Source of the DNA: Monoraphidium neglectum
Taxonomy: Eukaryota > Chlorophyta > Chlorophyceae > Sphaeropleales > Selenastraceae
Length of the DNA: 19,390 bases
Direction: 5' to 3'
NCBI RefSeq assembly: GCF_000611645.1
Contig: NW_014012768.1
Coordinates: 1 to 19,390 of the forward strand
The position numbers and the translations under genes are program-made. Under the pieces are notes generated by a model. It saw only the letters and a program-made list of their open reading frames with translations. It was not told the DNA's origin and made no database searches. The first letter of the stretch is position 1. Every line of letters starts with the position of its first letter. Shown here piece after piece: positions 1 to 9,835 of this stretch.

Positions 1-93
1 CCTCACCCCGCATCCCCGGCGCCCAATGCGCCCCCTCCCCTCATGCTGGCCCCTCCCGTTCCACCGACCAATCCACCACCCCCCCACACACAC

Positions 94-326
94 CTGTAGA
101 AGTCCATGATGGGCTCCACCACCTCCTTGACCACCTTGCAGATACCCCGGTCATAGTAGGGCCACAGCTCCCCCAGCAGCTTGTTGAACCACTGGGGAGG
201 GGCGCCGTCATGGGGTGTGGGGGGCCATGTGTGGTATGAGTCGCGTGACGTGTCAGCGCATGTGCAAGGGCACCTGTGGGAGTGCTCGTGTGGATGCACG
301 TACGTGAGCGCCCGTGCGCGTGCAGG

Positions 327-369
<43 letters not shown>

Positions 370-1256
370 GTTTGTGCGTTAGTGTGTGCGCACAAATGTG
401 TACTTTATCCGCGTTTTGTTGATGCCGCCTGCTACGCTTTATGGCCGCCACCAAGCCCTCCCTCTGGAGCCAGGCCGCACATATGACACATGAGGTTGTG
501 CTCGCGCTCTATGATGAGTCCGCGCACCTCCATTTTTTCGCGGTCTGTGAGGCTGATCCAAGACGGCACGCAGCCCAGCAGGTACTGGCACCCCTTTAGC
601 CCGGGGTCCTGGCTCAACTGCCGGATGGGGAAGGGGTGCGCGACAGGGAGGGTTTGGCGGCGTGGCGTCAGCGAAGCGCGGGCCTCTGGATGCATGCCGC
701 CAGTGGGTCGGTCGCGATGACCCCACCACTTGAATGGATTCGTGATGGCCCCCGGCACGACACCCCTCAGTAATCTGCATGGACGCCAGCACGCGAAAGA
801 GTCAGGTCGCTTGGGCTGCGTGCGCGCTAGGAGTGCAGCCGGGCCCACCAGCTGCAGATACTGCTGCTTGCGCTTGGCGTTTTTCGAGTAGAGGTATGCG
901 AACGCCACGCCCCCCAGCAGGCCGACCGCCGTGGAGCCGCCGAGCAGGCCGAGGTGCGGGCGCCACCACAGCAGGAACAGTGCAGACAGCACCGCCGGGA
1001 TCGCGGCGAGGACGACAAGCAGCTGCGCGAGCGTGAAGACGCGCGGGCCGTCCTTGGCACCGATGACTGCCTTGTCGCGCCGCCGGCGCAGGCGCGGCGC
1101 GCCATCGGGGCCCTTGACGATTTGCACCTCGGGCCCCGCTCGGGCGAGCAGCTGCTGCACCTCCTCCAGCGTCATGGCCTTGACGCGCTCGACGGCCGAG
1201 AGCGTGGTAGGCCCGATGTCATCCATCATGGCGACATCTGCTGCGGCCTCGGGCAT
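94..1256 (-). CDS. SMP-domain extended-synaptotagmin/NTMC2-like protein, N-terminal part (partial)
   Basis: Exons on the minus strand are 1256-849, 617-528 and 191-94; all joins are GT-AG and the first two are phase 0. The last visible exon ends in phase 2 and the gene continues past the left edge. About 198 residues are seen. Residues ~74-98 (FTLAQLLVVLAAIPAVLSAL...) and ~102-124 are two hydrophobic segments, like the ER hairpin of extended synaptotagmins. They are followed by a Lys/Arg-rich stretch, then LLGCVPSWISLTDREKMEWF and NKLLGELWPYYDRGICKVV, which match the start of the SMP lipid-transfer domain (PSW...EWLNK..., WPY). Family members tether ER to plasma membrane and move lipids; C2 domains are expected off-window. 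The ATG at 1256 is the first in frame and precedes an acidic N-terminus. Joining exon 2 to exon 3 recreates the family motif E-W-[FL]-N-K, which strongly supports the splice. The subfamily is not resolved. Confidence 0.75.
331..366. repeat. (GT)18 microsatellite in an intron
   Basis: This is an uninterrupted GT dinucleotide run. It lies in the 192-527 intron of the SMP-domain gene, so the transcript reads it as (AC)n. It is flanked by a degenerate GT-rich tail (about 295-385). Confidence 0.9.
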
Positions 1257-1801
1257 CGTGTCGTGGCACCGTTGGCTAGTGATCTGGCAGTGCAGACGCG
1301 CTGCTTAGTCGCCACGATTTTGATATGCGAATGCACAGATTCTTTGCAGCGAGGTGAATCAGGGGTTGTCGCGGTGCTGCCAACTGCCGTGACTTCTCTA
1401 AACGCGCTGAAATGCCTTGAGAGCTAGAACAACAACCTGTAAGTATCCAGATACGCTGGCGGAAGGGCGCATTGATGATGGGATCCTCACGAGTTACCCT
1501 GCTGCATCGATGTGGTGACATGGGCCAGCAAGGCTGGACACAGGCCCTAGCAACGTGCGCAATCTTGCAATTTCTGTTTGGAAGTCCCCAGAATAGATCT
1601 ATCATTAACCCTTGTCCTGCAGGGGCTGATCTGCGCGACCTGGACGCTCGCAAAAGCTTGTAGGTGGGGGAGCACAAGATCCAACCTTGTCAATATGTGG
1701 TGCTGAGCGCACCGCTGTGCCACTCGCGCGCGCCGCCAAAGGTGCAAGCGGCAGCACGCAATCGCTGCCACCGCTTGCACCGCCCTGGCAGGGTGCCAGC
1801 G
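1257..1801. promoter_or_regulatory. divergent intergenic spacer between the SMP-domain gene and the CHCH gene
   Basis: The 545 bp between the two start codons must hold both promoters and 5' UTRs. The middle (about 1300-1620) is clearly less GC-rich than the flanking exons. I see no convincing TATA box on either strand and no ORF with family resemblance. Shared regulation is an inference from layout only. Confidence 0.4.
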
Positions 1802-2386
1802 ATGGGCGCCAAGGTGAGCAAAATCTCTGCCCAGGAGGAGGCGCGCATCGCCAAGAAGTGCGTGGCGCGGAGAACGGCGTACTACGGCTGCGTCGCGGCC
1901 AACAAGGCCGATCCCAAAGCTTGCGAGCGGCTGGAAGCGGCGCTGGTGATGTGTACCGCTTCAGGTGCGCCTCTCAAGCCGCGCGCCGCGGGCGTCGGGG
2001 GCAGAGCCACGCCTGTGACCTGCTGCACGGCTCGAGCCCGTGCCATTGGCGGCTCAGCAAACGATGGCCTCAGGCCCTGCAGCGCCCGGCAATGCGTTGT
2101 GCTGCACAAGCTTCGGCGGGGCGCGCCCCCTCATCTCGCCCCTCCCCCGGCTTTCCCCAGCCCCGCGTGCCACCCACTGGGTCCGCCTCCCCCTTCCACC
2201 CACCCGTTCTCCTGGACCCTGGCAGAGCTCGCCAGCTGCAAGGAGGCCTCCGGGGAGCACGAGCGGTGTTTCACCTCGCTCATGAACACGGGGCGCTACA
2301 ACGGCCGCAGGGACTGCACCGTCGAGCTCGACGCGCTCAAGGCCGCCCTCAAGCGGCACGGCGCGTACCCTTTCCCCCAGGCGTGA
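1802..2386 (+). CDS. small twin CX9C (CHCH) protein, likely of the mitochondrial intermembrane space
   Basis: The two exons are 1802-1964 and 2226-2386. The intron starts at G|GTGCGC, ends at CTGGCAG, and is phase 1. The product is 107 residues. Cysteines at 20, 30, 41 and 51 form the classic C-X9-C...C-X9-C helix-hairpin. A further C-X9-C pair sits at 59 and 69, and an extra Cys at 85. Such proteins are normally oxidised by Mia40/Erv1 in the intermembrane space and serve in respiratory-complex assembly or cristae (MICOS) organisation. The N-terminus MGAKVSK fits the N-myristoylation pattern (Gly2, Ser6), as in metazoan MIC19/CHCHD3; that parallel is a suggestion, not homology. The 1802 ATG was chosen because it is the first one followed by the conserved charged helix. 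The exact orthologue is not recognised. Confidence 0.8.
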   Translation: MGAKVSKISAQEEARIAKKCVARRTAYYGCVAANKADPKACERLEAALVMCTASGAPLKPRAAGVGGRATPVTCCTARARAIGGSANDGLRPCSARQCVVLHKLRRGAPPHLAPPPAFPSPACHPLGPPPPSTHPFSWTLAELASCKEASGEHERCFTSLMNTGRYNGRRDCTVELDALKAALKRHGAYPFPQA

Positions 2387-4157
2387 CCGGCCACGGGTAC
2401 GACCAACTACCCGCCGCGCAGGCGCGGGTGGCAATAGCTTGTCCGGCCCTGCACTGCGCATGGCCGGCAGATGTTGACCGTCAGGGGTGGTTGCACCTCC
2501 GTGTTGACCTTTTCGGGCTTTGCTGGCTCCCTGCCCGTGCTTGGGATAAGCCTGTCAGAGGGGTACGCCAACTGGCTGCCATGCTGCCTGCGCGTGGGGC
2601 ATGCACAACGAGCGACCGGGCGCTGCAAGACGCGCTGGCGCATGTGCTGCACACACAGTGCTTAATAGCCCACACGGGGAATGCTATGTATGTTACCGTA
2701 CACTCTCTTCTTGGCTCTCTCTCATGGTGAGTACGTCAGCCTCCGACTCTTGGAATTCTCCTTATGCTGGAGCATAACCCGGCCATCCATGAGTCTCGTC
2801 TCAACCCCACAGCTGTTCAGCGCCCGCCAGCGGCAAGAAGTCATGCATGCCCTCAACCCCTCCGGCGGCGGGCCTGGCCAAGGCGGGCCGCGGGTGGCCC
2901 GTCCCTCGCGCAGCCAGCAGCGGGAGCGAAGCAAGGACAAATGGAGACGGATGGGAGGAAGACCTGGTGTGGAACACAGCCACACCAGACAAAGTATGGC
3001 AGCAACAATGGGGGGGGGGCTGGCCAAGCCCAAGGATGCAAGGTGGGGGACTTGAGCTGGCTGCAGGCATGTGCGCTTGGAAGGGGCTCGGTGAGCCATG
3101 CATGCGCACAGTCGCAGCCTGACCAGCGGCTACCCACAAGTTTGAAAACACGACAGACAGGGACCAGCATCAAGCAGGGGCCACACCGGGGGTTTGCGAA
3201 AGGAAGGCAGCCAAGCCAGTGCGGCAGGGGCCGCCGCACTTGTGAAGTGCGACGACCTGGCTGCTTGCGTATATGCGATGGAGGGGACGTTCTACAGTAG
3301 AGGATTGCTGCACGCTCTGCCAAGCCATCCTGTGGTGTGCATCCAAGACAAACAGGCAGCCGCAAGTGACTTGCCTGCGTTGGACCACGGCAGCCGCAGG
3401 TGTGCTGCCTTGTCAGCGCAGGGGACCGCCGCAGGCGGTGCGTGGGCAGGTGCACGGCTGCGCAGGGGGGCTAGCATGTGCTGGAGAGGAGCAGCACTGG
3501 GCCGATAGGCAAGTGGGCGGGTGCGCTGCCAGCTGGCGAGGGCGTGGCGGGGCGCTGCATGCGGGCGCATGTCCACTGCTCATGGCGTTGCCTCTGACCC
3601 GAAGAAGGTGCGCATCGCACGTCTTTGCGTATGCCAGGTGGCCGCAAGCTGGGTCGGCCGGAGAAATCAATGTGGTGCATTGCGTGCGCTGCGAGCTCGG
3701 CACGCGCGCTGCTGTTTATGCAAAAGTGAGATGCGCTTCGGCCCGTCATAACAGTTCGTCACAGCCGCACCGCCGCGAGTGCATTGGGGTGCCTTGCGAC
3801 AGCGAGAAAGCGGGCCTGTGGAGATCCAGGCCCATGCTCCTCATCATGCGCCCTGCGCTGGGCCGTGCAGGGCCACACGCACGCTCTCAGACAGCAGTGC
3901 GTGACATGTGTTGCTTGGCGCTGGTATCGGGCTCGACGCGGCTGCCCCACTGCAGTAGAGCCGTGCTTGCGCGCAGTGCTTCCTGTAATGCGTAGATCGT
4001 GTGTTGAAGCCTGAGCTACACGCACCAAATGCCGCCCTGCCGTGCTCTGCTCTGGGTCCGCCCCTCGATTTAGACCTCGGGCGGGCCCCAGCGTCCCGTG
4101 TGTCCCGCGCAGGGTGCATTGCACGGGGCGCGCGGCGCAGGTGCACCGCGCGGCGCG
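2387..4157. other. intergenic gap, no gene recognised
   Basis: This 1.77 kb lies between the converging ends of the CHCH gene (plus) and the beta-amylase gene (minus), so it should hold both 3' UTRs. Six-frame reading gives only short ORFs without family resemblance. A G10 run sits near 3010. A TGTAA motif on the plus strand at about 3984 is too far from the CHCH stop to assign confidently. I saw no TGTAA on the minus strand near the amylase stop. Confidence 0.5.
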
Positions 4158-4279
4158 TCAGGCGCGGCCATTCATTTTGTACATGAAGGACAGCCAGGGG
4201 CCCTGGTGCTCCAGAATTTCCGGCCCGAGGCGGAGGAAGGTGAACGACCGCATCGCCGGCAGGCCGTCGGCACTGAGTG

Positions 4280-4323
<44 letters not shown>

Positions 4324-5437
4324 AGCAGTTGCGGCGGCACCTGCTCGGGCTGCGGCTGCTGCTCCTGGTACACATATTGCAACTGCCGCTGCTGCTGTGG
4401 CGACTGCTGCAACCATTGCTGCTGATCTAGTTGGTGGCCGTGCTGCTGGGAGCGATCCAGTGCGGCCGGGGCCGGGCTGCCGGCGAGCTCAGAGGAGCTG
4501 CCGTTTGAGTGGAACGGCTGCCCGAGGGCGGACAGCGGCGGTCCTGACTGCACGCCGGCATAGCCAAGCAGCGCGTACCCTGCGTCGCTGTGTGCGCGGT
4601 GCCCTGCCAGGGCACACACAGGGCCGCCGCCGCTGCTGCTGCCCGGGCTGAGGCCGTAGCCCCTATTAAGCTGCTGCTGCTCCTGCTGCTCCTGCTGCTG
4701 CTGCTGCTGCCAGGACGCGTCCGACGCGGCGCCGCCCGCGCTTGCAAAGCGCCCAGGGTACGCCTGCTGCTGCTGCACCAGCTGCTGCTCCCGCATCGGC
4801 GCGCACGGCCACGACGACACCGCTCGCAGCGCCTGCGCGCCCCGCCCGCCGCCGCCCCGTGCACCCACGCCTGCGCCGGCGAGCGCGCGCGTATTGCCGA
4901 CGATGCGGTCCAGCGCGGTCGCGTCGATGCCCCCGCCCACCAGGAATATCCTCAGCGCGTTCTCCCCGCCGAGCGGGACGCCCAGCGCCGCGGCCGCCGC
5001 GCGGATCTGGGACAGCAGCCCCTCCGGCCCGCACTGCGCCTGCCGCGGGTGCTGCGCGTCGCACATCTCCACGCACGTGAGGGTGACGTGCGCGCCGTGC
5101 CGCGCGCACAGCTCAAGCAGTGGCGCGTAGCCGTCGCGCGTCGGCGTGTTGTAGTAGCCGGCTGTGAGCTCGCTCGCGTGGCTGCTGCTGTTGTACCACC
5201 AGTGCACGCCCGCGACCTTGACCGTAAGCGTGAGCCCCGGGCGCGGCGCGCGGCCGGGCGCGGCGCGCGCCGCTGCTGCGGCGGCGGCGGCGCTGGCGAG
5301 CAGCTGCAGCGCGTCCGGCCCGAGGGTGCTGACGCCGCACGCGAGGTGCTCTAGCAGGCACTGCTGCGGCGGCTGGGGGCGCGCCGGCGCAGCCGTGAGG
5401 GCGCCGTCGGCGGCAGCGGGGCCCGGCTGCTGCAGCA

Positions 5438-5484
<47 letters not shown>

Positions 5485-5965
5485 GCAACGACAGAGCCCA
5501 CGATCGCAGAGCCGTCCGGGCTCAGGGAGCCGACAGAGCCGCCGGCTGCTATCTTTGGCGTGAGTGCGCCGTGGGGCGTCAGGCCCTGCGCAGCCGCCAC
5601 TGCGCAGCCGGCCGACACATCCAGGGAGTCTGCCAGCGTCGAGCTGCTGCGGCCGTCGGCCCCCAGCAGCCCCGCCAGCGTCGCCGGCCCGGGCGCCGCC
5701 GCCGCGCCGCCGCCGCCGCCGCCGTGCTGCCGTGGCGGCGGTGTGCCGTAGCGCTGCGGCGGCTCGGCAGATGCGGCTGAGATGGCCCCCAGGCTGTCAG
5801 CCGAGGACAGGCGTGGGTACAGGGGCAGGCTCGCGCCCGGATCAGAGGGCGAGTCCCGAGTGCCATGGCCGCCCCTGCCCATGCCCATGCGCGCGATGAG
5901 GCTGCAGAGCGCGGTGCCGCTGTCGCTGCCAATGCTCGCCCAATTTTCCAGGTTGGGAGCGGGCG

Positions 5966-6012
<47 letters not shown>

Positions 6013-6089
6013 AACGCCTGTGCGCGGGGCGTCGACGCCGTCGACAGCGCACCAAACACGCTTCCCACAAGATTTTGGTATGACCAAGC

Positions 6090-6155
<66 letters not shown>

Positions 6156-8561
6156 AAGCGCAACGCCCTCAAGACCGCTGGCGCCACCTCTGCTGTCAGC
6201 TGCGCTTCGCAGACCCGCCACGCCGGACGGGGCCCTTTCGCAGGTCTGCTCCTGCGCATGCTCGCTGACAGGCTCGAGAGGCGCGGTCCAGACGCAAGAC
6301 GCTGACCTTGGCAGGCTGCCGCGCGGCACCCCAGGGCTCTCGCAGCCGACGAATCCGTCCTCCCCACAGCCGCCCACCGCGCCACAATCGCTGCCGCCCG
6401 CGCCGCCGCCGCCGCTGCCCGCCATGGCCTGCAGCCGCTGCAGCAGTGCCTGCGCGCCGCGCCCGAGCGGGCTGCGCGGCCGCCGCGCGTCGCCCGCCCC
6501 GGTCGCGCCGCCGGACGAGAAGCGCCCCAGCGCGCGCGAGGCGGCGCACAGCAGCCGCTCCCCGTGGGCCCGCAGCTCCCCGCTGTACCAGCTGAGGAAG
6601 AAGTCCCCATAGGCGCTGCCCCAGCTGCCGCCCGGCGCGAAGAACCCCGTGTCGTGCGGGCTGCTGTTGTACTCGCCGCTGTCGTGCGGCCCAGTCAGCC
6701 CCCACTCCGGCCGCCCCCGCGCGCGCGCCGCCGCCGCCAGCGACGCGAGCGCGCGGCGGTCGTAGCACTGGAACTCGCCTACGCCCGGGAAGCGCCAGCC
6801 GTTGGCCTCTACGTACGAGGGGTAGCGCAGCTCGCCGCAGGGGCCCATGCCGACCACGGCCGCCGAGATGAGTCCCCCCAGGTCGGCCGCAAAGGCCTCG
6901 GCAAACGACGCCATGAACTCCTCGTAGCACTGCAAGTGAGGGCGAGAGGGGGGGCCGGTCGCAGCGGAGGGTTGGCATGCAATGTGTCTGCCCGGCGCCA
7001 GGCGTTGGGGCGGCGGTCGACGCAGCACCGCCGCTCCGCAAGAGGGCGCGGCGCCAAAAGCACCAGGGCGCGCGGCCGCCTTGCAGCAACTGAGGGGCGC
7101 GGCGCGGCGCGGCGCCTGCTCAGGTGCCAGTGTCCCAGGATGGAGGGCCCTCACGCAAGGGGGCCGCACCTGCACGGGCGTGCGGCCGAAGAGCACGGGC
7201 TCCTCGTCCGCCCAGAAGCTGAGGTACTCCTTGTTGCGCTGCCCCAGGCCGGCGCCCCGCCGCGGGCGGTCCGTAAAGAAAATGTCCGGATCCTGCTGCC
7301 CCGCCTGCGGCGCACGCGCGCCCGCAAGAGAGACAGAGAGAGGAAGGTGGGCGGTCGTCGCGGGCCGGGCGCGGGCGGGCGAGGGCCCGTCCGGGGCTGG
7401 GGCAGGGGCGTGCAGGGGCGCGCAACGGCGGCAGCTCGTGCGCGCAGCGCCGCGCGGCCGCTTTCACCTGCAGCACCCACTCCGGCAGGGGGATCTGCAC
7501 GAGGTCGCCCACGTTGCCGCCGCACGCGTGGAACGACAGCACAACCTGCAGCTTCAGCCCCGTGGGCCGCAGCACCTCGAGCAGCTGCCTGTAGCCCGTC
7601 CACGCGTAGCACCGCGGCGACCGCTCGACTGCGCCCCACTGCAGAGGTTTGGCCGACAAGCGCGCGCAACGGCGCGGCGGGGCGGGGCCAGGAGTCGGCT
7701 CAAGGCGTGCCGCTTGCGCACTGAGAGGGTGCCACAATCCAAAGAGCGCGCGCTCTGAGGTTCCGTGACTGCGTCGCCGAACGCGCGGTTCTGCTGCTGC
7801 TCGCTGCGGCTGGCGTGCGCCCAGGCTGGCGGCTGTCCAGGCTGCCCAGGCTGCCCTGGCTGCCCAGGCTGCCCAGGCTGCCCAGGCTGCCCAGGCTGCC
7901 CAGGCCAAGGCCGGGCTCTGGGGGCAACGCGGCTCACCCAGACGTCGACGGCGACCCCGTGCACGCCCGAGTTGGCCAGCAGCTGCAGCGCCGCCGCGAA
8001 CCAGGGCGCTGTTGCGTAGCGGAACACGCCCTCCTTGTTGACCTGGGCGCGCCAGGGGGCGGCGGCGGGCGGCGGCGGCGCAGAGAGGGGGGTTGCGGTG
8101 CTGCTGCGGTGACTTGTCGGGCGCCTGCCGCAGGGCTGCGCACTTTGTCCTCCCCCAGCTGAGGTCAACCCCCCCCCCCCATCCCCAGGCCCTGCAGCAT
8201 AGTCGTGGGCGTCCCAGCGCTGCTGCCTGCACGCAAGGGTCTCCGGCAAGCCGCTCACAGTGTCCAGCGGGAGCATGACATAGACAGGAACCGAGTCGGC
8301 TTCATATGCATCCTCGTGCACGCCCACGGACGTCCACGCCTCTGCCGACAGCACGCGCGCCCACGCCCCGGCCGCGTGGTCATTTGGGTCCCCAGTAGTG
8401 CAGCCAGCGCACTGCAGCTGCTGCGCGGTTGAGCGGGGCTCGTGCAGCTGTTCGCTGTGACTCCTGCCCAGGCTGGACTGACCAGAGAAGGGCTTCGCCT
8501 GCCCCATGAGTCCGAGCGCTGCCAGGGGGACCTCGAGCTTGTCGTAAGCCAAGGCCGCCAT
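4158..8561 (-). CDS. beta-amylase (glycoside hydrolase family 14) with large Gln-rich insertions
   Basis: Exons on the minus strand: 8561-8259, 8042-7938, 7638-7468, 7304-7170 and 6929-4158. All introns are GT-AG and phase 0. The product is about 1161 residues, against roughly 500-600 for usual plant enzymes. It releases maltose from non-reducing ends of starch chains. GH14 blocks in order: [12 protein letters not shown] (~90-102), [28 protein letters not shown] with the flexible-loop Asp, [19 protein letters not shown] with catalytic acid Glu ~271, [53 protein letters not shown] inner loop, GGENAL with catalytic base Glu ~894, and [10 protein letters not shown] near the C-terminus. Two insertions (~374-798 and ~920-1129) are Gln/Ala/Ser/Gly-rich. 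No upstream ATG is in frame before a TGA at 8589-8591. No clear plastid transit peptide is seen. The 2.8-kb last exon could hide an intron, but all Gln tracts stay in frame. Confidence 0.9.
4281..4328 (-). repeat. CAG trinucleotide tract encoding polyGln (amylase C-terminal insertion)
   Basis: This is a run of about 16 CAG codons read on the minus strand, around residues 1106-1121. It lies just before the last GH14 motif and keeps the amylase frame. Confidence 0.9.
5439..5483 (-). repeat. (CAG)15 tract encoding polyGln
   Basis: This is a pure 15-unit CAG run in the coding strand of the beta-amylase, around residues 721-735, inside the first large insertion. Confidence 0.92.
5967..6011 (-). 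repeat. CAG/CAA tract encoding 15 Gln
   Basis: These are fifteen Gln codons with one CAA interruption, in the beta-amylase insertion around residues 545-559. The synonymous interruption suggests selection or drift at the protein level rather than pure slippage. Confidence 0.92.
6093..6152 (-). repeat. (CAG)20 tract encoding polyGln
   Basis: This is a pure 20-unit CAG run in the beta-amylase coding strand, around residues 498-517. It is the longest homocodon tract in the window and probably length-variable between strains. Confidence 0.92.
7834..7905. repeat. 9-bp minisatellite in a beta-amylase intron
   Basis: About eight copies of a CTGCCCAGG unit, with one CTGCCCTGG variant, lie inside the 7639-7937 intron. 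Read on the minus strand the unit would encode Gly-Gln-Pro and the frame stays open. However, flanking GH14 blocks (VDVW and WGAVE) join exactly when it is spliced out, so it is best treated as intronic. Confidence 0.85.
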
Positions 8562-8832
8562 GCTGCCGATGTCCAATGGAAGGCTATATCAGCGTCATCA
8601 CCGCAACCACGGCGCGACGAACAGCTGCTGAGGCCGCGAGCTCCCTTGAAAGTTGCTCTCCCGTGCTCAAGGGGCGCTGGACCATTTCGGCCCCCGGGTC
8701 AACAATCAATATACATACGTGATTGATGATAAAGCGCGCTGGCCGGCCCAGGTGCGCCCCGCGTAAAGACGAGGGGGCCACGGGTAGCAGTCGTTGATAG
8801 AGATTAGTGGTGTCAATGCAGCGTTATAGTAT

Positions 8833-8860
8833 GTTCTGTGATTTGGGACTCTCACAGAAC
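8833..8860. other. perfect 9-bp inverted repeat with 10-nt loop, followed by a T run
   Basis: GTTCTGTGA at 8833-8841 pairs with TCACAGAAC at 8852-8860. On the plus strand six T residues begin at 8865. It lies about 270 bp upstream of the beta-amylase start codon. Its function is unknown; it could be an operator-like palindrome, a remnant inverted repeat or an RNA hairpin. Confidence 0.55.
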
Positions 8861-9182
8861 GTCATTTTTTCAGGGTCCTACCGCGTTCACAAGGATCGCG
8901 ACTTGCGATACACTTTGTCACAGCGGCGCAAGCACGGCAGCTCGTAACGAGAGACTTGGACCTGCACCATGGTATTTATGAAACAGTTATAGATCGCCAG
9001 GTAGCCCCGACCGGCGGGACGCTGGCGCCCCTCGCGGCGCAACAACGCCGCACCACCAGGGGCAATCCGCAGCGTCGACTCGAGAGAGGGTGCGGGAGAG
9101 ACGCGCCGCTGCATCCAGTCATGCTCCGTGCCGAGCTTTCCAGATTCCTTCCCCCTGCGGCCGCTTGGTGGTGCAAGCTCCT

Positions 9183-9187
9183 TTACA
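9183..9187 (-). terminator. TGTAA poly(A) signal of the MBD-bromodomain gene
   Basis: The minus strand reads CATTGTAAA here, 192 nt after the TGA at 9379-9381. TGTAA is the usual polyadenylation signal of chlorophycean algae. The position fits a short 3' UTR. Confidence 0.55.
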
Positions 9188-9245
9188 ATGCGCTCCCTTC
9201 ACAGCAGGGCATTGCTGGGGCCCAACACCAAAAAATTCAAAAATT

Positions 9246-9267
9246 GGCTGTGTTTGCCAACACAGCC
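9246..9267 (-). other. perfect 9-bp stem with 4-nt loop in the presumed 3' UTR
   Basis: GGCTGTGTT at 9246-9254 pairs with AACACAGCC at 9259-9267, with TGCC/GGCA as loop. It sits between the stop codon of the MBD-bromodomain gene and its TGTAA signal, so it would be transcribed in the 3' UTR. Confidence 0.6.
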
Positions 9268-9378
9268 GATAGGGCGACTGGTGTGCGTGCCGAAGCAGTG
9301 CACCGTCGCTATAATTGTCTCATGTCACTTGTCACGCAAATTGGCTGCAAACACTCCTGCATTCCAGTACGTTGTGCT

Positions 9379-9799
9379 TCACTTCACATTCGCACTGGGC
9401 AGCAGGTGCTCTGCTGCCGGGTGCATCGCCACCGCCGGCGCACAGGGCCCAGGGACGCCATTGGCAATGACAGTGCAGACCGGCAGCACGGTCCCCGCTG
9501 CACCACCACCAAAATCGGCTGGCCTGCGAGCCGACGCGCCTGCAGGCAGGCCATGGCCCATGCGCGCTGCATCGGGCAGCTCCGTCGCGAGCGTGGGGGT
9601 TGCGCCCTCCACTGTTGCCGCTGAGCCTGCTGCTGCCTTCACCTCTGGTGGAGACGTTGCGGGGCTTGGCGTGGGGTTTGACCACTTGTCTGCTACGCAG
9701 GTGGCTCGCTGCTCCGCCCCCTGCTCCTGCTGCGGCTGTGGTCGCTGCTCCTGCTGCGGCTGTGGTCGCTGCTCCTGCTGGAGCGGCCGCTGCTGCTCC

Positions 9800-9835
<36 letters not shown>

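Larger units (their letters stand above)
8562..9378. other. intergenic gap upstream of the beta-amylase gene and downstream of the MBD-bromodomain gene
   Basis: This spacer should contain the amylase promoter and 5' UTR on its left and the chromatin gene's 3' UTR on its right. It is less GC-rich than the exons. A TATA-like minus-strand stretch (GTATGTATATTGAT, 8705-8718) lies about 145 bp upstream of the amylase ATG. Two perfect 9-bp hairpins are listed separately. No ORF here resembles a known protein. Confidence 0.45.

Noticed and set aside
5579..6612. Long overlapping ORFs on both strands across the CAG tracts (polySer, polyCys, polyLeu, polyAla readings)
   Set aside because: They are other-frame shadows of triplet repeats in the beta-amylase exon; only the Gln frame carries GH14 motifs on both sides.
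7120..8232. 370-residue minus-strand ORF overlapping the amylase introns
   Set aside because: It contains true exon 3 ([16 protein letters not shown]...) but otherwise runs through introns and the minisatellite; the spliced GH14 model explains it.
8715..8735. TGATGAT resembling a box C of a C/D snoRNA
   Set aside because: No matching D box or terminal stem was found at a suitable distance.
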